From the NCBI RefSeq assembly GCF_011397635.1, contig NC_064774.1, positions 2,210,449-2,274,448 of the forward strand: 64,000 bases of DNA, read 5' to 3'. The first letter of the stretch is position 1, and each line of letters begins with the position of its first letter. This stretch comes from Epinephelus fuscoguttatus. Its lineage: Eukaryota; Chordata; Actinopteri; Perciformes; Serranidae. The position numbers were made by a program, and so were the translations under genes. The notes under the pieces are model-generated. The model worked only from the letters and a program-made list of their open reading frames with translations, was not told where the DNA came from and searched no databases. Positions 9,886 through 20,845 of this stretch are shown one piece after another.

Positions 9886-11190
9886 ATTTCAACTGAAAAT
9901 GGTAAACATTAGTTGCGTTTCGGCTGATTGTTTACATGACATCGGCTTTTTGGGTGCCTGAAAACACAGTGTTTTGAAAACGGGTTTCAGAGTGCATTTT
10001 TTTTGGAAACGGCACCGTCTCCGTTGTCATGTAAACTTGCAATTTGCAGTTCCTCTGAAAACGGAGACTTTTCACACTTGCGCATTATGGTTCCAGTCAC
10101 TAGGCGTGCGCGAGAAAGTCGACCATCACAACAACAATGGCGGAGTCCCAAGCTCTGCTTGTGCTGCTCACCCTGTTGAATTTATCAACGCTTCCCCATC
10201 ATAGTGTAGATTTACTGTGGCAACTCCACCTCGTTGTCCGTCCAGACAAACGTTCAAGCATCACACCGCCAACTACTGGCCTGGTGTGTATACTGTAGTG
10301 TTTTTGGTCATTTTTGGAGATCCATGTGCACGGCGATTGTTATCAAAACATTGTCGTCTAAATGCAGAACTTTTTTTCAAAACGAAAATGAGTAACAATT
10401 CTGTTTCAGTGGATCGTTTGAGACCCTGTGTCTTCACGAGGTCATTACATTTTGGGTTTACTGGACCATCAACGTCATTCTGCTTCAGTCAGACCCGTTG
10501 TCCTCGTTTGTGGACACTTCTTTTTGTGCCATCTAGTGGTAGTAAGAGTGCGATACACTAATCCAAAAACAAGATGGCAGCCATCTCTGCCGAGTCAGTC
10601 TGCAGCTGATCTCGACACAAAAGTGGACAAGGTCCAAAACTTGATCACATTTTATAGTTGAAACTTGTTTTTTTAAGATTAACAATGATTGTAGTTTGAG
10701 ATGGCAACAAATTTGACCAATTTTAGCAACAGTAACAAGACACTGTTAATTAGAAAGTACTCATTTGAAGACACTGAGACTTTATTATCATTGACTATGT
10801 TTCGTTTTTTATACTTATCAGGTCCTGGTCATCCAAAATAGGAAGGAGAAATTTTAAATGCATACCAAACAAAAATTCAGGATAACAGGCTGTCAACTCT
10901 CAGACTCACGGAACAGATGTTTCACTTGTTGCGCGCCACATTTTTTGATGCAGAGAGCAACAGTTAGATAAAAACTGATGTGATTGGTGATCACACAGCC
11001 CATCCATTGATCAGATATGACTGACGCGGGTACACTTTATTAATGTAAGAACTTCTTGTGTGAAGGTATTTTAATGTGATTTGTCTTTAGTAGGCCCACT
11101 GCAGTAATACCTTTATTTTAAAAAAACCATTTTTTGTTCTCCGATTTGCATTTGAATCTAATGCAATAACCAAAGATTCCCACTGATTTG
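9886..11190. other. Unassigned intron sequence
   Basis: 9886-10560 contains short internally repetitive stretches (GAAAACGG-type) that look like MITE debris, without termini I can define. 10660-11190 is AT-rich. No coding potential seen. Confidence 0.35.
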
Positions 11191-11192
11191 GC

Positions 11193-12197
11193 ATGAAGCT
11201 AACGGCACCAGAGAAGCTAACAACACCAGAGAAGCTAACGGCACCAGAGAAGCTAACAACACCACAGAAGCTAACGGCACCAGAGAAGCTAACAACACCA
11301 GAGAAGCTAACGGCACCAGAGAAGCTAACAACACCACAGAAGCTAACGGCACCAGAGAAGCTAACGACACCAGAGAAGCTAACAACACCACAGAAGCTAA
11401 CGACACCAGAGAAGCTAACAACACCACAGAAGCTAACGGCACCAGAGAAGCTAACAACACCACAGAAGCTAACGGCACCAGAGAAGCTAACAACACCACA
11501 GAAGCTAACAACACCAGAGAAGCTAACGGCACCAGAGAAGCTAACAACACCACAGAAGCTAACAACACCAGAGAAGCTAACGGCACCAGAGAAGCTAACA
11601 ACACCAGAGAAGCTAACAACACCAGAGAAGCTAACGGCACCAGAGAAGCTAACAACACCAGAGAAGCTAACGACACCACAGAAGCTAACGACACCAGATA
11701 AGCTAATGATACCAGAGAAGCTAACGGCACCAGAGAAGCTAACGGCACCACAGAAGCTAACGGCACCACAGAAGCTAACGGCACCAGAGAAGCTAACGGC
11801 ACCACAGAAGCTAACGGCACCACAGAAGCTAACGACACCAGAGAAGCTAACGGCACCAGAGAAGCTAACGGCACCACAGAAGCTAACGACACCAGAGAAG
11901 CTAACGGCACCAGAGAAGCTAACGGCACCAGAGAAGCTAACAACACCAGAGAAGCTAACGACACCACAGAAGCTAACGGCACCACAGAAGCTAACGACAC
12001 CAGATAAGCTAATGATACCAGAGAAGCTAACGACACCAGAGAAGCTAACGACACCACAGAAGCTAACGACACCACAGAAGCTAACGACACCAGATAAGCT
12101 AATGATACCAGAGAAGCTAACGACACCAGAGAAGCTAACGACACCTGAGAAGCTAACGGCACCAGAGAAGCTAACGGCACCAGAGAAGCTAACGTGG
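11193..12197. repeat. 18-bp minisatellite, intron 1 of gene 2
   Basis: About 56 units of AGAAGCTAACRRCACCAS, with G/A alternation at two positions and CAGA/CACA alternation at the junction. Higher-order blocks recur, for example the unit GATAAGCTAATGATACCA, always preceded by GACACCA, at about 11697, 12003 and 12093. Eighteen bases are six codons, so both strands stay open for hundreds of codons; these are not genes. Confidence 0.96.
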
Positions 12198-12284
12198 CTT
12201 TTAAACGTCGACAGACTGAATATTTATTGAACAAAGCTGCAGTTATATTATTAATAATGAACTTGTAATGTTTAATGAACAAAC

Positions 12285-12477
12285 CTGCTCTGTGTAACCG
12301 AAGCTGAGGGTTGAAAACAGCGTCCAGTAGTTTCCGTTGTCGCTCGTTCTCCTCTTTTGATCGACAAAGTTCCTCCTCGTACTCTGCTATCGTTCTTTCA
12401 AACAGCCCAAATATCTCTTCAGCAGCCGCAGTTAGTCGCTGCTTCACCAACGATCTCAGCATTTGGACTTTAGACAT
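12285..12477 (-). CDS. C2H2 zinc-finger protein gene 2, exon 1
   Basis: Same 64 residues plus one nucleotide as gene 1 (MSKVQMLRSLVKQRL...LRLHRA), ending at a CAG/GTTTGT donor. An upstream in-frame Met at 12489 gives MFLN before MSKV and is less likely, being unconserved. Unlike its paralogues, the frame stays open past the donor through the whole minisatellite. A retained intron would therefore add a long tail of (SLASLV)-type repeats rather than stop promptly. Confidence 0.85.
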
Positions 12478-12630
12478 GTTTAAAAACACAACAAAGACAC
12501 TCTGCTAACACCTGTTTCTGCGAAAAGCCATCTTTGATTAAACAGTGTGAAGTTAGCGGCAGTAAAGAATACAACTTCCGGGTCAGAGGAGTTGCTGAGC
12601 TTCAAAATAAAAGTCCAGAAGGGTTACCAA
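12478..12630 (-). promoter_or_regulatory. Promoter/5' UTR of zinc-finger gene 2
   Basis: Equivalent to the block upstream of gene 1: a weakened YY1-like AAGATGGC (about 12528-12536) and an ETS-like CCCGGAAGT (about 12574-12582), both read on the minus strand. The repeat at 12627 begins directly upstream. Confidence 0.55.
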
Positions 12631-12865
12631 AGAGCATGGATACCAAGAGGCGAAGCTCCGTCAAATTTCTGCCAACAGCCACTAGGGGCGCTGCCGCCAT
12701 TTTGGACTGTTGGGCCCAGACAACATGCAAGATGTCAAGGAGAGAGGAGGAAAAAAGTAAAAGAAAACAGTGTAGTGGAATTAACTGCAACAGCTATCAG
12801 TGGAACACCCCGCACCTGGCCTTCCACTGTTACCGAAGGATCCCGACAGAGGTGTACGTTTTGAA
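12627..12865 (+). pseudogene. THAP-domain exon fragment of a transposon
   Basis: The plus strand reads KENSVVELTATAI in one frame and, in the neighbouring frame, KRKQCSGINCNSYQWNTPH then LAFHCYRRIP. That order (Cys-x4-Cys, later FH and a P-rich end) is the start of a THAP zinc finger. The copy at 61320-61540 keeps the better FHHFPKDP form. THAP domains occur in P-element-type transposases and derived host proteins. Only the first exon is visible, so this is a fragment. Confidence 0.55.
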
Positions 12866-12901
12866 GTGTTTCAATATCAATTTCATATGCCAGTTTCCGT
12901 G

Positions 12902-12902
<1 letters not shown>

Positions 12903-12988
<86 letters not shown>
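12903..12988. repeat. (TA)n microsatellite
   Basis: About 85 bp of alternating TA, interrupted by a CACACA patch. Open frames of (YI)n type across it are artefacts. Confidence 0.97.
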
Positions 12989-12989
<1 letters not shown>

Positions 12990-13670
12990 CCTATATGTAG
13001 CTTCTTGGACCATTTATATTAGAACTGATAACTGCTTTAGCATTAAAATATATATATCATATTAAAATAGCCTATATATTATGATTATTATTACTGTCCC
13101 CTTATTACTGTACAAACTGTAAATAAATCTTTATTCCTGACTATGTGACGTCACCATTAATGTGTTTCTGGTTAAAATATTGATTTTTTTTTATTATTAT
13201 TATTTATTTATTTATTGTAGATTGGCTCATAGGATGATTTTGAAGGAGTGGGCAAATTCAGTGAATCTTCTCATAAGTGGATGTAATATGTAGAGATGCC
13301 ATCTCTGCCGTTTTTCCTCGTTTTGTTTTTTTTAAAGACAATATTTTGCTTTATAAAAACGTGAAAAAGCAGCTGTGACCAAGCTATCACGAGGTGAGTA
13401 GCATTGTAAGCATAATTAATAGCGATATACTTCAGTTTGTCTGTGTGTTTTTGTATGCAAGCGGGTCTGCTGCGGTCTGCTGACAGTCCAAAATGGCGGC
13501 AGTCGGACGAAACCATGGGGGAAATTTGTTGCTATGGGGCGTTCTATTGAGCTTGGCCTCTTGGTATCCATACTCTGTGGCTGGGTCCCTCTCCTGAAGT
13601 CCGATGCATCCCTGGTAAAAGGGGCGTGGCAAGAACACATCCGGGCATTTGGACTGAACTTGGCGAGATG
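12990..13670. other. Unassigned sequence with inverted THAP-leader relative
   Basis: 12990-13470 is AT-rich. At about 13480-13620 the minus strand resembles the leader of the THAP fragment at 12640-12720: an ATGGATACCAAGAGG-like stretch and CCGCCATTTTGGACTGT. It is thus an inverted, diverged copy of the same repeat. Confidence 0.4.
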
Positions 13671-14594
13671 TGAACTGTTTGACCTTTTCATGTATCATGT
13701 CGCATTGTTGTGGCTGCACAGGTCTGTACACCTCCTTCATTATGTGCAACAAGCTAAAGATTTAAGTTGCACAAATATACAATTATGAACACACACAATT
13801 TTCATTGGTCAAAAATGTATTTCTGCAAATATGATTATGAACAAAGCAGTCTGTTTTATACCAGTATTAAGTTAGTTTGATATTGGACATTCACATTCGT
13901 CTGACATTCAAAAGACAACAACAAACAACAACAATAATAAAATAAGTAATGATAATAATAAATACTTGCACTGTTAAAACAGAGAGACGGAGACAGAGAC
14001 ACTTTGTCCTCGTTATATGCGTCTTGTATATGAAACATCTGTGTCACGTGTGTGCAACTGCGGTAATTTCATTAACGTCACAAACTGATGTAGTGTAGCA
14101 CATGTAACATACAGACCAATGTCTCACTGTAGACTAATGAACAGACAGATGAAACAGAGGAGCAGCTCTGTGTCTCTCTGACTGCTGATGAAGAACTTGT
14201 GAGTGAGGGGGCAGAGCTGCGCTGGGAGTGTGAGAGAGAAAAGAAGCACACTGGTACACGTTATGTTACACAACTTGACTCTATATAGATTTAAACGGTA
14301 TTATCTAAATTCATATCTTGATTGAAAATACATCAATATATCGAACACAGTCATTACATTGCCCAGCCCTAAGAGAAGGTGTCATATAATCCAGTATGTC
14401 CTCTCCTCAGACGGGTAATGATCATCTCTTGCCTTGGGATCCCACTCTGTAATCTGCCTGCACTGAATATTCCTTAGTGACACTTGCACGTCACTCAAAC
14501 GTTGTTTTAATTATTGTTCAGCCAATATGTTTGCTTTTTCATTTCCTTCCACCCCTGCATGAGCAGGAGCCCACAGAGATGTCATCCTGCTCAA

Positions 14595-14695
14595 ACAGTG
14601 TGACATTAGCCACAGTGAAGAATACAGCTTCCAGAGCAGATGAGTTGCTGAGCTTCAAAATAAAAGTCTGGAAGTGTTACTGAAATTACAGGTTA
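14595..14695 (-). promoter_or_regulatory. Orphan zinc-finger promoter copy
   Basis: Matches the block upstream of exon 1 of genes 1 and 2 (ACACTTCC, TTTATTTTGAAGCTCAGCAA, GCTGTATTC, TTAGCC). No exon 1 lies beside it. Probably a relic of a deleted or rearranged gene copy, and it is duplicated at 43.9 kb. Confidence 0.5.
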
Positions 14696-14814
14696 CCTCA
14701 AAAAACACACGCAGGAAGATGAATGATTCAAATACACTTGAGCCTGAGGGTTTATTCTTTAACTCGGAGACAAAAGCTTCAACGCCCCCCCCCCCCCACA
14801 CACACACACAGAGA

Positions 14815-15130
14815 CACACAACAGCTAAAAGATTTGTCCCCTGAACTAAAGCTCATGTGACAAGTTAAGTTTTACTTCAGCGAAAATCTTGTTTCACTAA
14901 CTTAATAGTTTCTCTCCTGTAGGGATCCTCATGTGTTCCTTCAGACCCCAGACGAACAATCTTTTACAACTCTCAGAACAACTGAAATATTTTTGGGTCA
15001 TAATAAGTCTCAAACAACGTACTAGGACTTACTTATTTTTCAGAAAGTTTTATATTGACTGAAATTCTCTGGTCTCCTTCCAACTGTCATCAGTGTATGG
15101 TTCAGGTTCAATAAAATCTCCCTTCTAATG
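14815..15130 (-). pseudogene. Decayed zinc-finger block downstream of gene 3
   Basis: Finger-like fragments on the minus strand in mixed frames, including complement blocks for ESCKRLF, LKEHMRIP, TGEK and a TREFQSI-type linker. The equivalent block follows gene 4 at 44.15-44.46 kb, so decay predates the duplication. Confidence 0.55.
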
Positions 15131-15134
15131 CCCC

Positions 15135-16657
15135 TTAGTGTGATTCTAGTGAGACTGACTCATTAACAACACACTTGTGTTTTCTGAGATGTTTATGCCA
15201 AGCAAATCTTTGGTCACAAACACTGCAGCGAAAATCTTTCTCTCCAGTGTGAGTTCTCATGTGTGCTTTCAAGGTCCATTTTCGTGTAAAAGATTTCTGA
15301 CAAACTGAACAGCTGAAGAAATTTTTTCCGGTATGCATATTCATGTGTACTTTCAGAGTTCCAGATTGACCAAATCTTTTCCCACACTCAGAGCAGCTAT
15401 ATGGTTTCTCTCCTGTGTGAGTTCTCATGTGTCTCTTTAGATGACTTAAGTGAGAAAATCCAAGCCCACACTCGGAGCAGCTGTATGGTTTCTCTCCAAT
15501 GTGAGTTCTCATGTGTATTTGCGAGATCTCTTTCCGTGTAAAAGATTTCAGACAAACTGAACAGCTGAAGCACCTTTTTCCGGCATGCATGTTCATGTGT
15601 TCTTTCAATTGTCCAATGTGACCAAATCTTTTCCCACACTCAGAGCAGCTATATGGTTTTTCTCTTGTGTGAATTCTCATGTGTACATTCAGATGTCCAG
15701 TTCGACCAAATCTTTTCCCACACTCAGAGCAGCTTAATGGTTTTTCTCCTGTGTGACTGCTCATGTGTTCCTTCAGATTTCCAAGATGACCAAATCTTTT
15801 TCCACACTCAGAGCAGCGATATGGTTTTTCTCCTGTGTGAGTGCTCATGTGTTTCTTCAGACTTCCACGTAGAGAAAATCTTTTCCCACACTCACGGCAG
15901 CTAAATGGTTTCTCTCCTGTGTGAGTGCTCATGTGTCGCTTCAGACTTCCACGTTGAGGAAATCTTTTCCCACACTCAGAGCAGCGATATGGTTTTTGTC
16001 CTGTGTGAGTGCTCATGTGTATCTTCAGATTTCCAAGTTGAGAATATCCTTTCCCACACTCGGAGCAGCTATATGGTTTTTCTCCTGTGTGAGTGCTCAT
16101 GTGTCGCTTCAGACTTCCACGTTGAGAAAATCTTTTCCCACACTCGGAGCAGCTATATGGTTTTTCTCCTGTGTGAGTGCTCATGTGTCGCTTCAGACTT
16201 CCACGTTGAGAAAATCTTTTCCCACACTCAGAGCAGCTATATGGGTTTTTTTTACCACCATTCAAATCATTTTTAAGAGCGTTGAAACCTGACTGAGGTT
16301 CTCTGGTCTCTGTCCAATCATCATCACTGTCATCAGTCTCAGGTTCAGAAGACTCTCCAGTTTTGTCATCAGTCTCAGGTTGTAAATGTGTATCTGGATC
16401 TGAGTTCCTGGCTGGTTCTGGTCCTCCACAGTCCTCTCCATCAGATTCTGTTTCCATCTGTTCAGTGTGTCTTTGATGAAGCTGTGAGGACTGAGGTTTC
16501 TCTTCATCATCTTCACTCTTCACAGGGACAGGAGTGGATGTGAACTCCTGGTCCTCTTTAATGTGTGGAGGCTCTGGGTCCTCCTGGTCCACACTGGAGC
16601 TCCACTCCTGCTGCTCAGGGGGAACCTCTTCTTTAACTACCAACAGCTGCTGGATGT
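15135..16657 (-). CDS. C2H2 zinc-finger protein gene 3, exon 2
   Basis: The acceptor CTGCAG ends at 16658, and phase 1 joins exon 1 at 24524-24716, giving 571 residues across an approximately 7.9-kb intron. After [12 protein letters not shown] the acidic linker lacks the [16 protein letters not shown]-type segment of genes 1 and 2, a deletion shared with gene 4. Thirteen fingers follow; the last (CSVCDQRF...HKC) is non-canonical. Fingers 1 and 2 are identical in protein sequence ([17 protein letters not shown]), and finger 4 has the same helix, which indicates recent finger duplication. Finger 9 has ISQIH where a Leu is normally found. Likely a nuclear DNA-binding regulator with unknown target. 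Confidence 0.88.
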
Positions 16658-16839
16658 CTGCAGGAAACAGGAAACACACAGATGTTACAGAGAAATGTTG
16701 TCGTTCATTCACATCACAGCTCAAAAACTCCTTACTGAACTTCTACAGATCTCTGAGCATCAAACAGCTTCACAGTGTTCACTCAGCTGTGTCAGAGTGA
16801 GTGAGGTTGAGCTAAGCTTTCATTTTCGCAGCAATCATT

Positions 16840-17281
16840 AACATCCATTGAGACTCTTGTCATGTTTGGAGGCTCCAGTGCAGCTCTTCCTTTGTTCAGG
16901 CTTATGTGAATTATGTGAGAATGACTGTCCATGGGATGCCAGAGTTTGCTGTGAGTCAAGTCTGATTATTAGGTACACCCTGCTGGTACCAGGTTGGACC
17001 CCCTTTTTAATTCTTGGTGTCACAGACTCAACAAGGTGCTGGAAACATTCCTCAGAGATGTTGGTCCATATTGACATGATGACATCACACAGTTGCTGCA
17101 GATTTGTCGGCTGCACATCCATGATGAGAATCTCCCGTTCCAGCACATCCCAAAGGTGCTCTATTGGACTGAGATCTGGTGACTGTGGAGGCCATTGGAG
17201 TACAGTGAACTCACTGTCATGTTTGAGATGATGTGAGCTTTGTGACATGGTGCGTTATCCTGCTGGAAGCAGCCATCAGAA
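16840..17281 (-). pseudogene. Tc1-like transposase, C-terminal part (copy A)
   Basis: The minus strand reads LQWPPQSPDLSPIEHLWDVL, the third catalytic region (D...E) of a Tc1/mariner DDE transposase. TNLQQLCDVIMSIW and ECFQHLVES follow. The second catalytic region is degraded (NAPCH region near 17255). The N-terminal part of the same element is at 20493-20845 on the opposite strand because of an inversion. It lies in intron 1 of gene 3. Confidence 0.8.
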
Positions 17282-17823
17282 CAGGGTTTATACAGAAATT
17301 ATTAAGTTGAATTTAATACTTTTTAATACCTTTTTTAATACCGTCACAATATTTTTTAATACCAACACGACTTCAAGCTGCAACTGTGGTGGCAACCTTT
17401 CGAACTTCAGTGTTGGAGGTAACTAATCATAAAGTAACAGATTACTGTTGTTTTCTCACTTAACTTTCTGAGCGAGTAAGTGTAATGCTTACAATTCAAA
17501 TCAAATATCTATTATTACAGTTACTAGATACTTTGTTACTTTTTTGTCTAAATAAAAACACTGACCGATACACAATTATTTGTTATTTAACCCTAACCCA
17601 AGACAAAAAGTTATTTCATTGTTATGTGTAGGAAGAGCACACACCACTTCTCCAGCGCTACACTCTCTTTCACCATCATTCAATCTCAATGAAGACAGAA
17701 TGACAAACGAAAATCAGAAAAGGTTTAAAAAGTTAAAAACAGAAATGTTTAATTAAATGAATTCAACATTTAACACATGCACAGTTCAAACAGAGAGAGA
17801 AAACTGTCCCAACACTGAGAAAA

Positions 17824-17826
<3 letters not shown>
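17282..17826 (-). mobile_element. BED-finger transposon, 3' portion (copy A)
   Basis: Starts with the terminal CAGGGT and parallels 46590-47330 in copy B. It lacks the 176-bp insert found there and keeps the pre-insertion target once (AATGAAGACAGAAT near 17690). It is cut at about 17826 by a (CAAT)n-bearing repeat, and its continuation lies inverted at 20846-22382. Confidence 0.7.
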
Positions 17827-17870
<44 letters not shown>

Positions 17871-18125
17871 TTTATTTATAAAGCCCAATATCACAAATCA
17901 CAATTTGCCTCACAGGGCTTTACAGCATACAACATCCCTCTGTCCTTAAGACTCTCGCAGCAGATAAGGAACCCCCCCCCCCCCAAAAAAACGGTAGAAA
18001 CCTCAGGAAGAGCAACTGAGGAGGGATCCCTCTTCCAGGACGGACAGACGTGCAATAGATGTTGTACAGAACAGATCAGCATAACAAATTAACAGTAAGT
18101 ACAATATGTTGAAAGTATGTATTAC
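17826..18125. mobile_element. Retroposon tail with (CAAT)n tract
   Basis: Twelve or so CAAT units, then TTTTATTTATAAAGCCCAATATCAC in two overlapping halves and GGGCTTTACAGCATAC. I recognise this as a frequent fish interspersed repeat. A second copy lies inverted at 55700-55950. A C-run and an A-run occur near 17975. No coding sequence. Confidence 0.6.
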
Positions 18126-18132
18126 ATGTGTG

Positions 18133-18997
18133 TGTAGTGTAAAAGTCAAAACCCTCATCAGGTGTTAGACCATATAAGTTGGATAAGATACAAATAGCTA
18201 TATAACCATGTTAGTGTGTAGACTGTTACAAAAACTAATACTGCATTTATGTGTAATCTGTAATATAACAGTGTGAACTCTTAGTGACATCTCAGTCGTG
18301 AACTCTTATTCACATACATAACCCATCACGCTCTGTGTAGTGATATAATGCAGTAACCTACACTCACATGATGTTGTGAACTTAGGGTGACACTCATACA
18401 AGTTACCACGTGCTGTGTGATGAAGATAGCACACTCACTTGATTGTACTGCCTAATGCACTTAAGAGTTTATATTACACGGGAAAGATCACACACACACT
18501 CAAATGATTGTATTACTTAATGTGTACGTAATGGTTCATATTAGACGGGAGCACGAGGGACTGTAGCATGTGAGTCCCCAGAGATCACATGTTTTTTAAA
18601 AAAATAGAGTGGGAGCGAGTCCGGAAATACTGGTGGCAGATTCCAGTTTGAGCCGGAACAAAGGCAAAGTCTGCTACCAGTAAAAACGGATCGAGATGGG
18701 AAGGACTACAGAAATGGGTGGAGATCTCGTCGACCTCCACCAGCATATAAGCCAGAGCGCCGAAAGCAGGTTTTCAGTCGTCCTCCGGAGGCTGACTCGT
18801 GAGTTTGTCTGTGTTGTTGCCTGTGAACACAATAAACTCGACTGCACCAGATTCTGCCAATCTCCAGTGTTTGTAGAAGTACCTGCCAGCCAAACCTAAG
18901 ATATTGAATACTCAACAGAAGACACGTTAGAAGAAACAAGGAGGACAGGGTCGGGAGCCGTCAGGCCCAATTCCAGGCACTGATTTTTGTCACTTCA
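18133..18997 (+). mobile_element. Solo LTR (865 bp) with 4-bp target duplication
   Basis: Begins TGTAGTGTAAAAGT and ends TTTTTGTCACTTCA (TG...CA), flanked by TGTG on both sides. Promoter-like order is visible: a TATA-type CATATAAG near 18746, then an AATAAA signal near 18831 before the end. No internal retroviral genes adjoin, so it is a solo LTR or a rearranged remnant. The 4-bp duplication would suit an ERV-like element; the family is unassigned. Related LTR pieces occur at 19330, 22383 and 59367. Confidence 0.75.
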
Positions 18998-19325
18998 TGT
19001 GACAATAGTCATATGTGTCTAGTAACAGTAGAAGTACGACTAATGACGGCAGCAGCAGCAGGAGGCATCTGGCGGGACCACGGCAGCAGCACAACCACAC
19101 ACGTCACGCTGTCCAGGCACCGCTGTGATATGAGTTAATCTGAGAGACAGTGGAGCACAAAGGCTCCGGAGAAGAAGCCGAGTTAGTGACATCCAGAATG
19201 GCCGAGTTACCAAGATGTAGTAATAGAATGAGTGAGTGAGTGAGTGAGTGAGTGAGTGTGAGAGTGAGAGTGAGTGAGTGAGTGAGTGAGTGAGTGAGAG
19301 AGAGAGAGAGAGAGAGAGAGAAAAA
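18998..19325. other. Unassigned sequence with (GAGT)n/(GA)n tract
   Basis: A short non-coding segment, then about 90 bp of GAGT and GA repeats (19230-19320). Nothing else recognised. Confidence 0.6.
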
Positions 19326-19975
19326 ACACTCACTTGATTGTATTGCCTGCTGCACCAAAGGGTTTATATTACACGGGAAGGCACACACGCTCAAATGATT
19401 GTATTACCTAGTATATGTGTAATGGGTCATATCGCACGGAAGCATGAGGGACTGTAGCATGAGAGTCCCTCAGGATCACATGTTTTTAAAAAATAGAGTG
19501 AGAGCAGCTCCGGAGATACTGGGGGCAGATTACAGTTGAGCCGGAACAAGAGCGGAAAATCTGCCACCAGTAGAAACGGGTTGAAAGGGGAAGGAATGGT
19601 GGAGATCTTTCTCCAGCATATACCACAGTACTGAAAGCAATTTTTCAGTCATCCTCGGGAGGCTGACTGAAAAATTGCTTTCAGTACTCACAGTCATCCT
19701 CCAGAGGATGACTGAAAAATTGCTTTCAGTACTCTGGCTTATATGCTGGTGGAGGTCGAAGAGATCTCCACCCATTTCTATAGTTTTTATAATAGTCTAC
19801 ACACGAACATGGTTATACAACTGTTTGTTTTTTATGCTATATAGGCCGGATAAAATACACTTTTACACTACAGATACTGAATTGAAAACAGAAGACATTT
19901 TAGAAGGAACAAGGAGGGCAAGGTCGGGAGCCGTCAGGCCCAATTCCAGGCACCGATTTTTGCCACTTCATTCTC
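19326..19975. mobile_element. Scrambled LTR with nested inversions
   Basis: Pieces of the 18133 LTR family in mixed order. 19326-19680 runs forward (promoter and TATA region). About 19735-19877 is reversed and ends with the complement of the LTR start. 19878-19975 runs forward and ends CCACTTCA. Between them sit near-perfect hairpins, for example AGTACTGAAAGCAATTTTTC at 19627 and its complement near 19680. Confidence 0.65.
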
Positions 19976-20492
19976 TGGTGTCGTTAGCTTCTCTGGTACC
20001 ATTAGCTTCTCTGGTGTGGTGTCATTAGCTTCTATGGTGTTGTTAGCTTCTCTGGTGTGGTGTCGTTAGCTTCTCTGGTACCATTAGCTTCTGTGGTGTC
20101 ATTAGCTTCTCTGGTGTCATTAGCTTCTGTGGTGTCATTAGCTTCTCTGGTACCATTAGCTTCTGTGGTGTCATTAGCTTCTCTGGTGCCGTTTGCTTCT
20201 GTGGTGTGGTGTCATTAGCTTCTTTGTCATTAGCTTCTGTGGTGTCGTTAGCTTCTCTGGTGTCGTTAGCTTCTCTGGTGCCGTTAGCTTCTCTGGTGCC
20301 GTTAGCTTCTGTGGTTTGGTGTCATTAGCTTCTGTGGTGTCGTTAGCTTTTCTGGTGTCGTTAGCTTTTCTGGTGCCGTTAGCTTCTGTGGTGCCGTTAG
20401 CTTCTGTGGTGCCGTTAGCTTCTGTGGTGCCGTTAGCTTCTGTGGTGCCGTTAGCTTCTGTGGTGCCGTTAGCTTCTCTGGTTCAAGATGAT
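19976..20492. repeat. 18-bp minisatellite in inverted orientation (intron 1, gene 3)
   Basis: About 28 units, written on the plus strand as GTTAGCTTCTCTGGTGYC, the complement of the arrays next to exon 1. Its position beyond the LTR pieces and its reversed orientation fit one half of the original array carried away by an inversion. Confidence 0.9.
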
Positions 20493-20845
20493 AGAAAGGC
20501 AACAGGAAGTCAAATAAGCACTGGTTCCAACCAAGGTGTGCAGAAGAGCATCTCTGAAGCAACAACACCTTGTCCAACCTTGAAGCAGATGGGCTACAGC
20601 AGCAGAAGACCACACCAGGTGCCACTCCTGTCAGCTAACAACAGGAAACTGAGGCTACAATTCACACGGGTTTTCTCACCAAAACTGGACAATAGAAGAT
20701 TGGAAAAACCACATTCAGATGGAAGCATGGATCCATCCTGCCTTGTATCAACGCTTCAGGCTGCTGCTGCTGGTGTAATGGTGTGGGGGAGATTTTCTTA
20801 GTACCAACTGAGCATGGTTTAAACACCACAGCCTACCTGACAATA
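20493..20845 (+). pseudogene. Tc1-like transposase, N-terminal part (inverted, copy A)
   Basis: The plus strand reads STGSNQGVQKSISEATTPCP and later GSMDPSCLVSTLQAAAAG and VMVWGRFS, middle-to-N-terminal Tc1 transposase. In copy B the same piece is on the minus strand (49631-50045), in line with its C-terminal half. Here it is inverted and lost about 500 bp at its junction with the BED transposon near 20850. Confidence 0.75.

Noticed and set aside
11193-12230. Plus-strand (PEKLTA)n frame of 345 codons
   Set aside because: A by-product of an 18-bp minisatellite, with no independent coding evidence. Similar frames at 51059-51529 and 49903-50298 are rejected for the same reason.
12735-13013. Frames made of (YI)n or (IYIY)n
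   Set aside because: Translation of the (TA)n microsatellite.
15905-16292. Plus-strand frames rich in CECSCVASDFHVEKIFSHT
   Set aside because: Antisense shadow of the finger repeats of gene 3, regular only because the fingers are.
16848-17231. Plus-strand frames opposite the Tc1 C-terminal halves
   Set aside because: The minus strand carries the recognisable transposase motifs; the plus-strand frames have none.
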